Positions 8,599-17,805 are shown, numbered from the stretch's first letter. The stretch is DNA of 64,000 nt from Streptomyces sp. NBC_00576 (GCF_036345175.1 NZ_CP107780.1:2728001-2792000); one strand, 5' to 3'. The notes: a model not told the origin generated them from the sequence alone. Made by a program: numbers and translations.

Positions 8599-8914
8599 TC
8601 TCCCGGCAGCGGGCCGCAAGCGCTGCTGACGGGGCCACGGCTCCCAGACGGGCGTGTGGTGCCTGGCGCACTCTCCACACGTCGCTGCGAGCGCCGGAGC
8701 GACCTATGGCGGCTGCGGGACCGCGCGGGGGTGGGTGCGGCCGAAATCCAGCATCGGGCGCCGCTCCCCCAGCGCCTGGATCGACGGCGCTCACAGCGGC
8801 GCCTCGCCGAGGCGCCCTCGCCCCAGGTACACGCATTCCGCACGCGCGCGTGCAGTACGACAGCGGCGACGTCCGCGGAGCGGCTCGCCGCCCCACGCCC
8901 GCCCCACGCCCGCA
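8599..8914. other. intergenic region between convergent genes
   Basis: About 316 bases between the MFS pump and the ADP-ribosylglycohydrolase. The only clear structure is a 19-base perfect palindrome at 8798-8816. No gene recognised. Confidence 0.4.
8798..8816. terminator. palindrome, possible terminator
   Basis: GGCGCCTCG and CGAGGCGCC flank a single C. As RNA it could fold by sacrificing the inner pairs. It lies in the convergent gap, nearer the minus-strand gene end at 8915. Confidence 0.3.
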
Positions 8915-9820
8915 CTACGCCCCTGCAGGTGCCCACTCCGGCAGCGTTTCCGTCCGCTCCAGCCACGCCGACGGCGGCGCCCCGGCCTTTCCCGCGGCGA
9001 GTACGCCGCCCACGATGGCGCAGTTCGTGTCCACGTCGCCACCCACCTGGGCCGTCGCCCAGAAGGCCTCCTCGTAGTCGCCCAGGGCACGCGCGGCGGA
9101 CCAGAGCGCGAACGGCACGGTGTCGTGCGCCGACGTACGCCGGCCACAGCCCAGTACGGCCGCGACCGTGCCCGCGTCGGCGTAGTCGAGCATGTCCCGG
9201 GCACGCCGCAGCCCGGCGGAGACGGCGCTTCTCGGGACTAGCGAGATCACACCGTCGAGGAGCGCACCGGGGCCCGGCGGCCCGCCAGGAGCGGCCACCA
9301 GGGCGGCGGCCGCGGCGACCGCCATGGCACCGACCACGGCCTCGCGGTGTTGATGCGTGGGGTAGGCGGAGATCTCCGCCTGATGGGTCGCCTGCTCCGG
9401 GTCGCCCGCGTACCAGGCCCCCAGGGGAGCGATGCGCATGGCCGCGCCGTTGCCCCAGGAGCCCTGCCCCTTGAACAGGGCGGACGCCAGTTCGCGCCAG
9501 TCACCGCCCTCCCGGACCAGCCGCAGGAGCCGGTTCACCGCGGGGCCGTACCCGCGGTCGAAGTCGTGGTGCTGCGCGAAGGAACGGGCCAGTGCGTCCT
9601 GGTCGATGCGGTGGTGCGCGGCCAGCACGGCCACCACGGAACACGCCATCTCCGTGTCGTCCGTCCACTGCCAGGGGCCGGACGGCAGCTCGCGGAGCTT
9701 GAGCAGGGGGTGGTTCACGGGCACGAAGAACTGCGACCCGAGCGCGTCCCCCACCGCAAGCCCGCGCAGGCTGGCCAGGGCGCGCTCCAGGCGCTCTTGA
9801 GGTGAGGAATCAACGGTCAT
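8915..9820 (-). CDS. ADP-ribosylglycohydrolase family protein
   Basis: 301 residues of the DraG/ARH-type fold, which removes ADP-ribose from proteins or small molecules with two Mg ions. Metal-binding blocks are visible in order: LRGLAVGDALGSQF (about 18-31), GPWQWTDDTEMACSV (about 47-61) and the late AQVGGDVDTNCAIVGG (about 258-273). The middle has KGQGSWGNGAAMRIAPLG. Length is normal. The neighbouring phosphatase gene is on the same strand 12 bases upstream, suggesting a two-gene unit. The substrate cannot be told from sequence. Confidence 0.92.
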   Translation of the reverse strand: MTVDSSPQERLERALASLRGLAVGDALGSQFFVPVNHPLLKLRELPSGPWQWTDDTEMACSVVAVLAAHHRIDQDALARSFAQHHDFDRGYGPAVNRLLRLVREGGDWRELASALFKGQGSWGNGAAMRIAPLGAWYAGDPEQATHQAEISAYPTHQHREAVVGAMAVAAAAALVAAPGGPPGPGALLDGVISLVPRSAVSAGLRRARDMLDYADAGTVAAVLGCGRRTSAHDTVPFALWSAARALGDYEEAFWATAQVGGDVDTNCAIVGGVLAAGKAGAPPSAWLERTETLPEWAPAGA

Positions 9821-9832
9821 CGCCCTGCCACT

Positions 9833-10492
9833 CTATCCGGTGATTCCATACGATTCCGGATCACGCCAGCGCTCGAACGGCCGGTCAAGGGTGTACCTGC
9901 CGTCACTCCCGAGAACGAGCATCCGCATCTCCGCGTTCCCCGGATTCGACAGCGACTCGAATTCCGCGACCGTCCAGTGGAACCAGCGCATGCAGAACAG
10001 CCGCATGGCCAGCCCGTGGGTCACCAGCAGCACGTTGGGCGGATGATCGGGTGCCTCGAAGCTGCGGTAGAGGCTCTCCAGGAAGCCGCCGACCCTGTCG
10101 TACACGTCGGCGCCGGACTCCCCCTGGGCGAAGCGGTAGAAGAAGTGCCCGTACGCGTCCCGGTACGCCTTCTGCAGCCGTACGTCGTCCCGGTCCTGCC
10201 AGTTGCCCCAGTCCTGCTCGCGGAGCCGGGGCTCCTCGCGTACGCGTATGTGGTCGGGGTTCAGGCTGAACGCGCGCAGGGTCTCGTGCGTGCGACGGTA
10301 GGGGGAGACGTACACGCTGACCTGCTCCTTCCCGAACACTTCGCGCAGCCGCTTGCCCGTCTCCTCCGCCTGCCGCCAGCCGCGTTCGGTGAGGGCGAGG
10401 GCGTGGTCCGGCTCGCGCTCATAGACGGTGTCATCGGCATTGCCCATTGACTCGCCGTGCCGGACAAGGACGATGCGCCGTGGTCTTACCAT
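9833..10492 (-). CDS. Histidine phosphatase family protein (phosphoglycerate mutase-like)
   Basis: 219 residues. The catalytic RHGES motif is at about 11-15 (IVLVRHGESMGNAD) with the second histidine in LLVTHGLAMRLF (about 165-176) and the basic SPYRRTHET block in between. It acts through a phosphohistidine intermediate. Members with this architecture are often broad phosphatases rather than glycolytic mutases, and substrate is unknown. It sits 12 bases before the ADP-ribosylglycohydrolase and probably shares its transcript. Confidence 0.9.
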   Translation of the reverse strand: MVRPRRIVLVRHGESMGNADDTVYEREPDHALALTERGWRQAEETGKRLREVFGKEQVSVYVSPYRRTHETLRAFSLNPDHIRVREEPRLREQDWGNWQDRDDVRLQKAYRDAYGHFFYRFAQGESGADVYDRVGGFLESLYRSFEAPDHPPNVLLVTHGLAMRLFCMRWFHWTVAEFESLSNPGNAEMRMLVLGSDGRYTLDRPFERWRDPESYGITG

Positions 10493-10595
10493 GCCAAAAC
10501 CCTAGATCGGGTCGGCGCCGACCGGGCACTTGCACGGCCTCTATACGGCGTATGTCACACATGTCGTGCGCACTGGAGCACGCAGAGTTCGGATC

Positions 10596-11201
10596 TCAGA
10601 CTATCCAGGTGGGTTCCAGCTCGACGATGTCACCGGCGAGAGCCGCGACATCCGCCTCCAGCTGGGCCCGCAGCGCCAGCCGCTCCACCCGCTCGGCGCG
10701 GTACTTGCCGTGCTCAGCGGCCGACCGCCACATCGACAGGATCAGGAACTCGTGCCCCGGCGCCTCGCCGAACAGCCCTCGCACCATGCCGGGCGAACCC
10801 GCCATCGCGGGGTTCCAGACCTTCTCCTGCATCAGGGCGAAGTGCTCGGCGCGCTCCTCGTGGACGCGGCAGTGCGCCACCCGTACCAGGTCGGAGTCCG
10901 TGAAGCGGGGCTCGAAGCCAGTCTTCACATCGAAACGGTGGTCGAACAGCTTGACCTGCTGGTCCTTGAAGGTGCCCGACTGAGCGGTGGCGAGCCGGTC
11001 ATGGGATCGGGCCATGAAGGAGTCGTAGAAGGCGCGGCTCTCCCAGAAGGCGAAGACGTGCGCCACGCCGGGACGCCCCCGGCTCCAGCCCCCACCCTGC
11101 CCCCGGAATCCCGGCTCCCCCAGAAGTCCCGCCCACTTTCGCTGCCCCCGTTCGAAACCGCGGCGGTCCACCACGGTGCAGCGAATCCACTTGACCAGCA
11201 C
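10596..11201 (-). CDS. YdbC-like protein (DUF4937 type)
   Basis: 201 residues from the GTG at 11201, with GAGGGG upstream; a longer open frame to 11447 is rejected. It begins VLVKWIRCTVVDRRGFERGQ, continues with KWAGLLGEPGFRGQGGGWS, and has a second similar half including VRVAHCRVHEERAEHFALMQ. The two halves look like a duplicated ferredoxin-like (ABM/DUF4937) fold, as recalled for Bacillus YdbC. Function is unknown. It is divergent from terD. Confidence 0.75.
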   Translation of the reverse strand: MLVKWIRCTVVDRRGFERGQRKWAGLLGEPGFRGQGGGWSRGRPGVAHVFAFWESRAFYDSFMARSHDRLATAQSGTFKDQQVKLFDHRFDVKTGFEPRFTDSDLVRVAHCRVHEERAEHFALMQEKVWNPAMAGSPGMVRGLFGEAPGHEFLILSMWRSAAEHGKYRAERVERLALRAQLEADVAALAGDIVELEPTWIV

Positions 11202-11355
11202 CGCGCCATCGTAAGGCCCCTCAGCGTGGCGCCGGTCACGCTCGGGCGGAGTACGACCGCGCGAGCGCCCCCGCGCGCGTGGCACGATGTACAACCAGCT
11301 GTGATGTACCGGCAGTTGGAGCGACAGGACACGGCGAACGGGGAAGGGAAGTCTG

Positions 11356-11889
11356 GTGAAGGCCCTCAGCAAGGGGATCCGCAAGGCCGAAGTCTCACTG
11401 AAGTGGGATCCGAGTCCGGCGGGGCAGCCGCCCACCGATCTCGACATCGTCGCCGCGACCTACTCGGCGACCGATCCGTACGGCGATCCCGCCTACGCGG
11501 TGCACTTCGACAGCCGCTCCCCGGACGGCACGATCACGCTCAACCGGGACAGCAAGGACGGCAAGGGCTTCGGCTGGGACGAGGTCATGACACTGGAGTT
11601 CGACCGACTGGGCGCCCAGTACACGCGCGTGGTGGTCGGCGTCATCATCCAACAGCGCTCCACACACCGGACGTTCGTGAGCGTCCTCAATCCCGGCCTG
11701 CGCATTCGCGAGGGCTACAACGTCCTGGCCGAGGACGACTTCGGCGGCGTTCTGGGATCTACGGCGGCCACGGTCGCGGAGTTCGTGCGCGACGAGACCG
11801 GGTCCTGGGACTTCCACTCCGGCGTCCAGGGCTTCGAGGACGACCCATCGACGTTCACCAGGGAGATGGGCCGCACGCGTCAGACCTGA
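11356..11889 (+). CDS. TerD-family protein
   Basis: 177 residues from GTG 11356, with GGGAAGGGAAG just upstream. The TerD fold is recognised from EVSLKWDPSPAG near the start, IVAATYSATDPYGDPAYAVH, the calcium-site-like LNRDSKDGKGFGWDEVMTL, and LNPGLRIREGYNVLAEDDFG. TerD-like proteins bind calcium and are linked to stress and tellurite resistance and to differentiation in Streptomyces; the exact job is not settled. It stands alone, convergent with the DUF2785 gene, whose last codons it overlaps by 10 bases. Confidence 0.9.
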   Translation: MKALSKGIRKAEVSLKWDPSPAGQPPTDLDIVAATYSATDPYGDPAYAVHFDSRSPDGTITLNRDSKDGKGFGWDEVMTLEFDRLGAQYTRVVVGVIIQQRSTHRTFVSVLNPGLRIREGYNVLAEDDFGGVLGSTAATVAEFVRDETGSWDFHSGVQGFEDDPSTFTREMGRTRQT

Positions 11890-12695
11890 TCCCTCCCCGA
11901 AGGGGAGGGCAGGTAGGGGGTGACCATCGCAAGGGTGGCGGCCAGGGCATCGAGTACGGCCTCCCGATGGGTGACCGTACTCGGCGGGCCGTCCCCTCCT
12001 GGTGTCAGCAGTCCGCGGTCGGCCAACAGGTAGAGCATGCGCAGCGTGCGCATGGTGTTGGAGGCCCACGGGGGAACCGGCCCCGGCTGCCCCGTCCGGA
12101 ACGCCGCCGCGACGGCGTCCAGCCATCCCACCGACTCGGTGACAACGAGCCCGGGCCGGCACAGAATCCGGGCCAGCGCACGAGCGATCCGGTCGTCCTC
12201 CTGGGCGTCGAAGACCTGCCCGGTATCGGCCAGCAACCGCGCGACGGCCAGCTCGAACAGCGGTGCGGGATCCTGCTTCGTGCGCCCCGCGAGAGCCGCC
12301 AGCAGATCAGCTCCGTGCGCGGCGGCGTGCACCCAGCCGAGCGTGGCGTCGTAACCGCGCAGATCGGTCTCGACGGGATACCACCCGGCAAACGCCTCCC
12401 ACCACTCCTGCCGCCAGTCCCCCGCGTCGACGATCCGGGCGAGGACCAGGGGAGCGAACGCACGCGCCTGAATGCCGGGATCGTCGAACAGCTCGGCCGC
12501 ACGGTCCCCGAGCCACCGCCGCTCCACCGCGTCGAGGCCGGGTATCCAGCGGACAGCCGTGACATAGGCGCGCTCGTCACGCACCACAGGATCCGGGGAC
12601 CGGAGATCCAGGACCAGCGCTTCGAGAGCGGCAGCCCGGACAGCCCCCGAGAGTTCACCGATGTCACCGTCGTGCAGCCGCAACGCGTCGCCCAT
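11880..12695 (-). CDS. DUF2785 domain-containing protein
   Basis: 271 residues. The block LRGYDATLGWVHAAAHGADL (about 117-136) is the family hallmark, and the rest is helical and HEAT-like. Function unknown. It overlaps the 3' end of terD by 10 bases on the opposite strand, and a perfect hairpin within its last codons could terminate terD transcription. Confidence 0.85.
   Translation of the reverse strand: MGDALRLHDGDIGELSGAVRAAALEALVLDLRSPDPVVRDERAYVTAVRWIPGLDAVERRWLGDRAAELFDDPGIQARAFAPLVLARIVDAGDWRQEWWEAFAGWYPVETDLRGYDATLGWVHAAAHGADLLAALAGRTKQDPAPLFELAVARLLADTGQVFDAQEDDRIARALARILCRPGLVVTESVGWLDAVAAAFRTGQPGPVPPWASNTMRTLRMLYLLADRGLLTPGGDGPPSTVTHREAVLDALAATLAMVTPYLPSPSGRDQV
11891..11909 (+). 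terminator. terD terminator hairpin inside the DUF2785 gene
   Basis: CCCTCCCC at 11891-11898 pairs perfectly with GGGGAGGG at 11902-11909 with a GAA loop, immediately after the terD stop. It encodes the PSPSG part of the opposite gene. Confidence 0.6.
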
Positions 12696-12728
12696 GGACG
12701 GAGGTTACGTGGCCCACGACAGGACGAA

Positions 12729-12761
12729 GGAGGGGCACCGGCACATGGCCGGCACCCCTCC
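12729..12761 (-). terminator. probable nrdJ terminator
   Basis: GGAGGGG (12729-12735) and CCCCTCC (12755-12761) close an imperfect hairpin that also contains CCGGC/GCCGG, with mismatches between the two paired parts. It lies 36 bases past the nrdJ stop. Confidence 0.5.
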
Positions 12762-12796
12762 TCCCTCACTCACCGGTCAAGGACCGTCGATCGAGG

Positions 12797-15694
12797 TCAG
12801 CTGCAACCGCTGGTCGACCCGCATCCCTCGCAGATGTAGCAGGACCCGGCCCGCTGCATCTTCGTACCGCAGGAGAAGCACAGCGGGGCGTCCGCCTGGA
12901 TGCCCAGCTGCATCTCCACCAGTTCGGCACTGGTGTGGACCTGCTGGAGAAGGGGCTCGGGCGCCTCCACGGCGGCCGTCGGGGCCGCTACGGCCTTCAG
13001 CTCCTGGGTGCGGGGCGCCGACTGGGCCAGGCCCTCGATGTCGACCTCTTCCTCGGTCGGCTCGTAGGACCCCGTCTCCAGGTGACGCTGGCGCTCGTCG
13101 GCGGAGTGGATGCCGAGGGCGGAACGCGTCTCGAAGGGAAGGAAGTCCAGCGCCAGGCGGCGGAAGATGTAGTCGACGATCGACTGGGCCATACGGACAT
13201 CGGGGTCGTCCGTCATACCGGCCGGCTCGAAGCGCATGTTCGTGAACTTCGAGACGTACGTCTCCAGCGGCACGCCGTACTGCAGACCCACCGAGATGGC
13301 GATCGAGAAGGCGTCCATCATGCCCGCGAGGGTGGAACCCTGCTTGGACATCTTCAGGAAGACCTCGCCGAGACCGTCGTCCGGGTAGGAGTTGGCGGTC
13401 ATGTAGCCCTCGGCGCCGCCGACCGTGAAGGACGTGGTGATGCCGGGGCGGCCCTTGGGGAGGCGCTTGCGGACCGGGCGGTACTCGACGACCTTCTCGA
13501 CGGCCTCACGGATCGTCGCCTCGGTCTTCGCGGTCACCGCGACCTTCTCGTTCTCCTTCTTCTTGACGGAGAGCGGCTGGCCGACCTTGCAGTTGTCGCG
13601 GTAGATCGCGAGCGCCTTGACGCCCATCTTCCAGGCCTCGAAGTAGATCTCCTCGACCTCCTCGACGGTCGCCGTCTCCGGCATGTTGACCGTCTTGGAC
13701 AGGGCGCCGGAGATCCAGGGCTGGATCGCGGCCATCATGCGGACGTGGCCCATCGCGGAGATGGTCCGCTCGCCCATGGCGCAGTCGAACACCTCGTAGT
13801 GCTCGTGCTTGAGGCTCGGGGCGTCGATCACATGGCCGTGCTCGGCGATGTGGGCGACGATCGCCTCGATCTGCTCCTCCTGGTAGCCCAGGCGGCGCAG
13901 GGCCTGCGGGACCGTGCCGTTGACGATCTGCATCGAGCCGCCGCCGACGAGCTTCTTGAACTTGACCAGCGCGAGGTCGGGCTCAAGACCCGTGGTGTCG
14001 CAGGACATCGCGAGACCGATGGTGCCGGTCGGCGCGATGACGGACGCCTGCGCGTTACGGAAGCCGTTCTTCTCGCCGATGCGGACGACGTCCTGCCAGG
14101 CCTCCGTGGCGGCGGCCCAGATCGGGGTGTCCAGGTCGTCCATCCGGACGGCCTTGTCGTTCTCGTCGGCGTGCTGCTTCATGACCCGCAGGTGCGGCTG
14201 CGCGTTGCGGGCGTAGCCGTCGTACGGGCCGACGACCGCGGCGAGTTCGGCGGAGCGGCGGTACGACGTGCCGGTCATCAGGGAGGTGATGGAGCCGGCC
14301 AGGGCGCGGCCGCCCTCGGAGTCGTACGCGTGACCGGTCGCCATCAGCAGGGCGCCGAGGTTGGCGTAGCCGATGCCGAGCTGGCGGAACGCGCGCGTGT
14401 TCTCGCCGATCTTCTCGGTCGGGAAGTCGGCGAAGCAGATGGAGATGTCCATCGCGGTGATGACGAGCTCGACGACCTTCGCGAAGCGGTCGATCTCGAA
14501 GGACTGGCGGCCCTTGCCGTCATCCTTCAGGAACTTCATCAGGTTCAGCGAGGCGAGGTTGCAGGACGTGTTGTCCAGGTGCATGTACTCGCTGCAGGGG
14601 TTCGAGCCGTTGATACGGCCCGACTCCGGGCACGTGTGCCAGCGGTTGATCGTGTCGTCGTACTGGATGCCCGGATCGGCGCAGGCCCAGGCCGCCACGG
14701 CCATCTTGCGGAAGAGCGTCTTGGCGTCGACCTCCTCGATGACCTCGCCGGTCATCCGGGACGTGAGCCCGAACTTGCCGCCCGACTCGACGGCCTTCAT
14801 GAACGTGTCGTTCACCCGGACCGAGTTGTTGGCGTTCTGGTACTGGACGGACGTGATGTCGTCGCCGCCCAGGTCCATGTCGAAGCCCGCGTCGCGCAGG
14901 GCGCGGATCTTCTCCTCTTCCTTCACCTTGGTCTCGATGAAGTCCTCGATGTCGGGGTGGTCGACGTCGAGGATGACCATCTTGGCCGCGCGGCGGGTGG
15001 CGCCGCCCGACTTGATCGTTCCTGCTGACGCGTCGGCGCCGCGCATGAAGGAGACCGGGCCGGAGGCGTTGCCGCCGGAGGAGAGCAGTTCCTTGGAGGA
15101 ACGGATCCGGGAGAGGTTCAGGCCGGCGCCGGAGCCACCCTTGAAGATCATGCCCTCTTCCTTGTACCAGTCGAGGATCGACTCCATGGAGTCGTCGACG
15201 GACAGGATGAAGCAGGCCGAGACCTGCTGGGGCTGCGGGGTCCCGACGTTGAACCAGACGGGGCTGTTGAAGCTGAAGATCTGGTGCAGGAGGGCGTACG
15301 CCAGCTCGTGCTCGAAGATCTCGGCGTCGGCCGGAGAGGCGAAGTACTTGTAGTCTTCACCGGCCTTCGTGTACGTCTTCACGATGCGGTCGATGAGCTG
15401 CCTGAGGCTCACCTCGCGCTGCGGGGTGCCGACTGCACCGCGGAAGTACTTGCTGGTGACGATGTTGACCGCGTTCACCGACCAGAAGTCGGGGAACTCG
15501 ACGCCACGCTGCTCGAAATTGACCGAGCCGTCGCGCCAGTTGGTCATGACGACGTCACGGCTCGCCCACTCGACCTCGTCGTACGGGTGCACGCCGGGGG
15601 TGGTGTGGATGCGCTCGATGCGCAGCCCCTTGCTCGCCTTGGTGCTGCCCTTGGCGCGGGAACTCCGTGCCGGACCGCTCGCCGTCTCTGTCAT
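12797..15694 (-). CDS. nrdJ: Adenosylcobalamin-dependent (class II) ribonucleotide reductase
   Basis: 965 residues; converts ribonucleotides to deoxyribonucleotides using adenosylcobalamin, without oxygen dependence. Visible class II features include FNSPVWFNVGTPQPQQVSAC, GGSGAGLNLSRIRSSKELLS, the active-site region GSNPCSEYMHLDNTSCNLAS and APTGTIGLAMSCDTTGLEPD. The C-terminus carries redox/zinc cysteines, CFSCGTKMQRAGSC then CEGCGSTSGC. The length is typical of the actinobacterial form. It follows nrdR by 165 bases on the same strand, so nrdR-nrdJ form an operon controlled by the NrdR boxes upstream of nrdR. Confidence 0.97.
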   Translation of the reverse strand: MTETASGPARSSRAKGSTKASKGLRIERIHTTPGVHPYDEVEWASRDVVMTNWRDGSVNFEQRGVEFPDFWSVNAVNIVTSKYFRGAVGTPQREVSLRQLIDRIVKTYTKAGEDYKYFASPADAEIFEHELAYALLHQIFSFNSPVWFNVGTPQPQQVSACFILSVDDSMESILDWYKEEGMIFKGGSGAGLNLSRIRSSKELLSSGGNASGPVSFMRGADASAGTIKSGGATRRAAKMVILDVDHPDIEDFIETKVKEEEKIRALRDAGFDMDLGGDDITSVQYQNANNSVRVNDTFMKAVESGGKFGLTSRMTGEVIEEVDAKTLFRKMAVAAWACADPGIQYDDTINRWHTCPESGRINGSNPCSEYMHLDNTSCNLASLNLMKFLKDDGKGRQSFEIDRFAKVVELVITAMDISICFADFPTEKIGENTRAFRQLGIGYANLGALLMATGHAYDSEGGRALAGSITSLMTGTSYRRSAELAAVVGPYDGYARNAQPHLRVMKQHADENDKAVRMDDLDTPIWAAATEAWQDVVRIGEKNGFRNAQASVIAPTGTIGLAMSCDTTGLEPDLALVKFKKLVGGGSMQIVNGTVPQALRRLGYQEEQIEAIVAHIAEHGHVIDAPSLKHEHYEVFDCAMGERTISAMGHVRMMAAIQPWISGALSKTVNMPETATVEEVEEIYFEAWKMGVKALAIYRDNCKVGQPLSVKKKENEKVAVTAKTEATIREAVEKVVEYRPVRKRLPKGRPGITTSFTVGGAEGYMTANSYPDDGLGEVFLKMSKQGSTLAGMMDAFSIAISVGLQYGVPLETYVSKFTNMRFEPAGMTDDPDVRMAQSIVDYIFRRLALDFLPFETRSALGIHSADERQRHLETGSYEPTEEEVDIEGLAQSAPRTQELKAVAAPTAAVEAPEPLLQQVHTSAELVEMQLGIQADAPLCFSCGTKMQRAGSCYICEGCGSTSGCS

Positions 15695-15859
15695 GCCGCC
15701 TCCCTGTATCGGGCAAAACGCCCAGAAGTGTCACGTTGTTCCCATGACACGGTGTTGTTTCTTGCGCCACGGGCACCTTCTCGATGCGCCCGCAGCAGGT
15801 CTTCGGCTCGCCGTCATCCGGGGCCGGGTCCGACGCGCTGTCCGGGTCCGGCCCGCCGG

Positions 15860-16408
15860 TCAGTCGGCGGCGTTGGCAGGCACGGGGACCTGAGCAGTCC
15901 CCCCGGACCCGCGATCGTCCTGGCGCCCCACAACCGGGTCTTCGTCGTCCACGGCGGGGCGGCACGGCGCTTCCCTGAGCTCCGCGATGGCGGCCTCGAA
16001 GTCGTCCAGCGAGTCGAACGCCCGGTAGACGGACGCGAATCGCAGGTAGGCGACGAGGTCCAGTTCCTGCAGCGGACCGAGTATGGCCAGCCCAACGTCA
16101 TGGGTGGTCAGCTCGGCACTTCCGGTGGCCCGCACTGCTTCCTCGACCCGCTGGCCGAGTTGGGCGAGTGCGTCCTCGGTGACAGGCCGCCCCTGACATG
16201 CCTTGCGCACGCCATTGATGACCTTCGTACGACTGAACGGTTCGGTGACCCCGGACCGCTTGACCACCATGAGCGAGCACGTCTCGACGGTCGTGAACCG
16301 ACGGGAACAGTCAGGACACTGACGGCGCCTGCGGATCGACGTCCCGTCATCGGTCGTGCGACTGTCGACCACGCGGCTGTCAGGGTGCCTGCAGAAGGGG
16401 CAGTGCAT
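15860..16408 (-). CDS. nrdR: Transcriptional repressor NrdR
   Basis: 182 residues from ATG 16408 (MHCPFCRHPDSRVVDSR), preceded by GGAG; a TTG reading at 16417 is less likely. The N-terminal zinc ribbon has C-PFC and CPDCSRRF, then the ATP-cone with SLMVVKRSGVTEPFSRTKV. NrdR senses ATP/dATP and represses ribonucleotide reductase genes. It is the first gene of the nrdRJ operon and probably autoregulates through the tandem boxes at 16518-16561. The acidic tail after about residue 145 is longer than in E. coli NrdR. Confidence 0.95.
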   Translation of the reverse strand: MHCPFCRHPDSRVVDSRTTDDGTSIRRRRQCPDCSRRFTTVETCSLMVVKRSGVTEPFSRTKVINGVRKACQGRPVTEDALAQLGQRVEEAVRATGSAELTTHDVGLAILGPLQELDLVAYLRFASVYRAFDSLDDFEAAIAELREAPCRPAVDDEDPVVGRQDDRGSGGTAQVPVPANAAD

Positions 16409-16517
16409 GCTCTCCAACCCTCCGTAACAGCAGACTCAATAGCCTCGTAAGGGCCCTTGAGCCCCTCGAAGCAGCCCCCAGCATAGGTGATGTCCGAGGG
16501 GCCGGAGACCCGGGGGA

Positions 16518-16561
16518 CCACAACTTCTGGGCTACTGCCGCAATCCAACCACTAGATGTGG
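16518..16561 (-). promoter_or_regulatory. pair of candidate NrdR boxes
   Basis: CCACAACTTCTGG at 16518-16530 and CCACTAGATGTGG at 16549-16561. Their centres are 31 bases apart, three helical turns, which is the usual spacing of paired NrdR boxes. Both have CCAC/TGG-type arms like Streptomyces NrdR sites. They lie 110-150 bases before the nrdR start. Confidence 0.6.
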
Positions 16562-16841
16562 GGATTGGCCCGTACATCCACCGCGTACGCGCGTGTCGCA
16601 CCGGTATCGACATATGCCGCACGGCCATACCGCTGAGGAACATGCGGAGATACGGTGAGAACCGCGCACAGCGGGGGTCGGTTCCCGGTTGACGGGGTTC
16701 CGGGTGGCAGACTTGAGCACCGGCCCACGAGGTCGCCGCCCCGGCGGTGAAGGTACAACAATCAGCCCTTTTGTCCGCCCGGCACGGCGTCAGCCATACA
16801 CCCAAACATCTGATCGCGGCAGGCCATCCCCAGTTTTTCAC

Positions 16842-16857
16842 TCGAACGTGTGTTTGG
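16842..16857 (+). promoter_or_regulatory. SOS box of lexA
   Basis: TCGAAC-GTGT-GTTTGG, matching the actinobacterial LexA site TCGAAC-N4-GTTCGA in 10 of 12 arm positions. It lies about 60-75 bases before the lexA GTG, as expected for autoregulation. Confidence 0.8.
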
Positions 16858-16917
16858 CGCAACCTTTCGAAAGCAACTACCGTTGCACTGCACGGGAGAC
16901 CATCGAGAGGGGCCGAC

Positions 16918-17697
16918 GTGACCACCACCGCAGACAGTGCCACCATCACTGCCCAGGACCGCTCCCAGGGCCGACTCGAGCCGGTGCATGCGATGAACGA
17001 AGCCACGAATCCTGAGGGACACAAGCGGTCCCTCCCTGGACGACCTCCAGGAATCCGAGCGGACAGCTCGGGACTCACAGACCGGCAACGGCGCGTGATC
17101 GAGGTCATCAGGGACTCCGTGCAACGACGCGGTTACCCGCCGTCGATGCGTGAGATCGGGCAGGCAGTCGGCCTCTCCAGTACCTCATCCGTCGCACACC
17201 AGCTCATGGCCCTGGAGCGCAAGGGATTCCTGCGCCGCGATCCGCATCGCCCGCGCGCCTATGAAGTACGGGGTTCCGACCAAGGGGCTTCCGTGCAGCC
17301 CACGGACACCGCGGGCAAACCCGCCGCGTCGTACGTCCCGCTTGTGGGACGTATCGCCGCCGGCGGTCCCATCCTCGCCGAGGAATCGGTCGAGGACGTG
17401 TTCCCCCTCCCCCGCCAACTGGTGGGTGACGGAGAGCTCTTCGTACTGAAGGTCGTCGGTGACTCGATGATCGAGGCCGCGATCTGCGACGGCGACTGGG
17501 TGACGGTACGCCGCCAGCCGGTCGCCGAGAACGGCGACATCGTGGCCGCGATGCTGGAAGGCGAAGCCACGGTCAAGCGCTTCAAGCGCGAGGACGGCCA
17601 TGTCTGGCTCCTCCCGCACAACTCCGCCTACCAGCCGATCCCCGGCGACGAGGCGACGATCCTCGGCAAGGTGGTGGCAGTCCTCCGCCGCGTGTGA
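16918..17697 (+). CDS. lexA: SOS repressor LexA
   Basis: 259 residues from GTG 16918, with GAGAGGGG upstream; longer upstream frames are discounted. The winged helix-turn-helix covers about 54-118 (LTDRQRRVIEVIRDSVQRRG, MREIGQAVGLSSTSSVAHQL). The autocleavage site is RIAAGGPIL (A148-G149), with catalytic S183 in GDSMIEAAI and K220 in GEATVKRF. RecA-ssDNA filaments trigger self-cleavage. The 50-residue N-terminal extension is typical of Streptomyces LexA. Divergent from nrdR; a SOS box lies in its promoter. A strong terminator array follows. Confidence 0.97.
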   Translation: MTTTADSATITAQDRSQGRLEPVHAMNEATNPEGHKRSLPGRPPGIRADSSGLTDRQRRVIEVIRDSVQRRGYPPSMREIGQAVGLSSTSSVAHQLMALERKGFLRRDPHRPRAYEVRGSDQGASVQPTDTAGKPAASYVPLVGRIAAGGPILAEESVEDVFPLPRQLVGDGELFVLKVVGDSMIEAAICDGDWVTVRRQPVAENGDIVAAMLEGEATVKRFKREDGHVWLLPHNSAYQPIPGDEATILGKVVAVLRRV

Positions 17698-17712
17698 GAG
17701 CTACGGGCTGCC

Positions 17713-17738
17713 GGAGGCGGGCCGTACGACCCGCCTCC
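17713..17738. terminator. hairpin 1 after lexA
   Basis: GGAGGCGGG (17713-17721) pairs perfectly with CCCGCCTCC (17730-17738), 8-base loop. Confidence 0.55.
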
Positions 17739-17748
17739 GTCCCTGACC

Positions 17749-17782
17749 GGGCCCCGGAACCCCTGCGCCGGTTCCGGGGCCC
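17749..17782. terminator. hairpin 2 after lexA
   Basis: GGGCCCCGGAACC (17749-17761) pairs perfectly over 13 bases with 17770-17782, 8-base loop. Confidence 0.6.
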
Positions 17783-17805
17783 TGCGCTGTCCCGTGTTCA
17801 GGCGC

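Noticed and set aside
12935..15028. 697-residue plus-strand frame antisense to nrdJ
   Set aside because: Mirror of the third-position GC bias of nrdJ; composition rich in Arg, Gly, Val, Asp and His without motifs.
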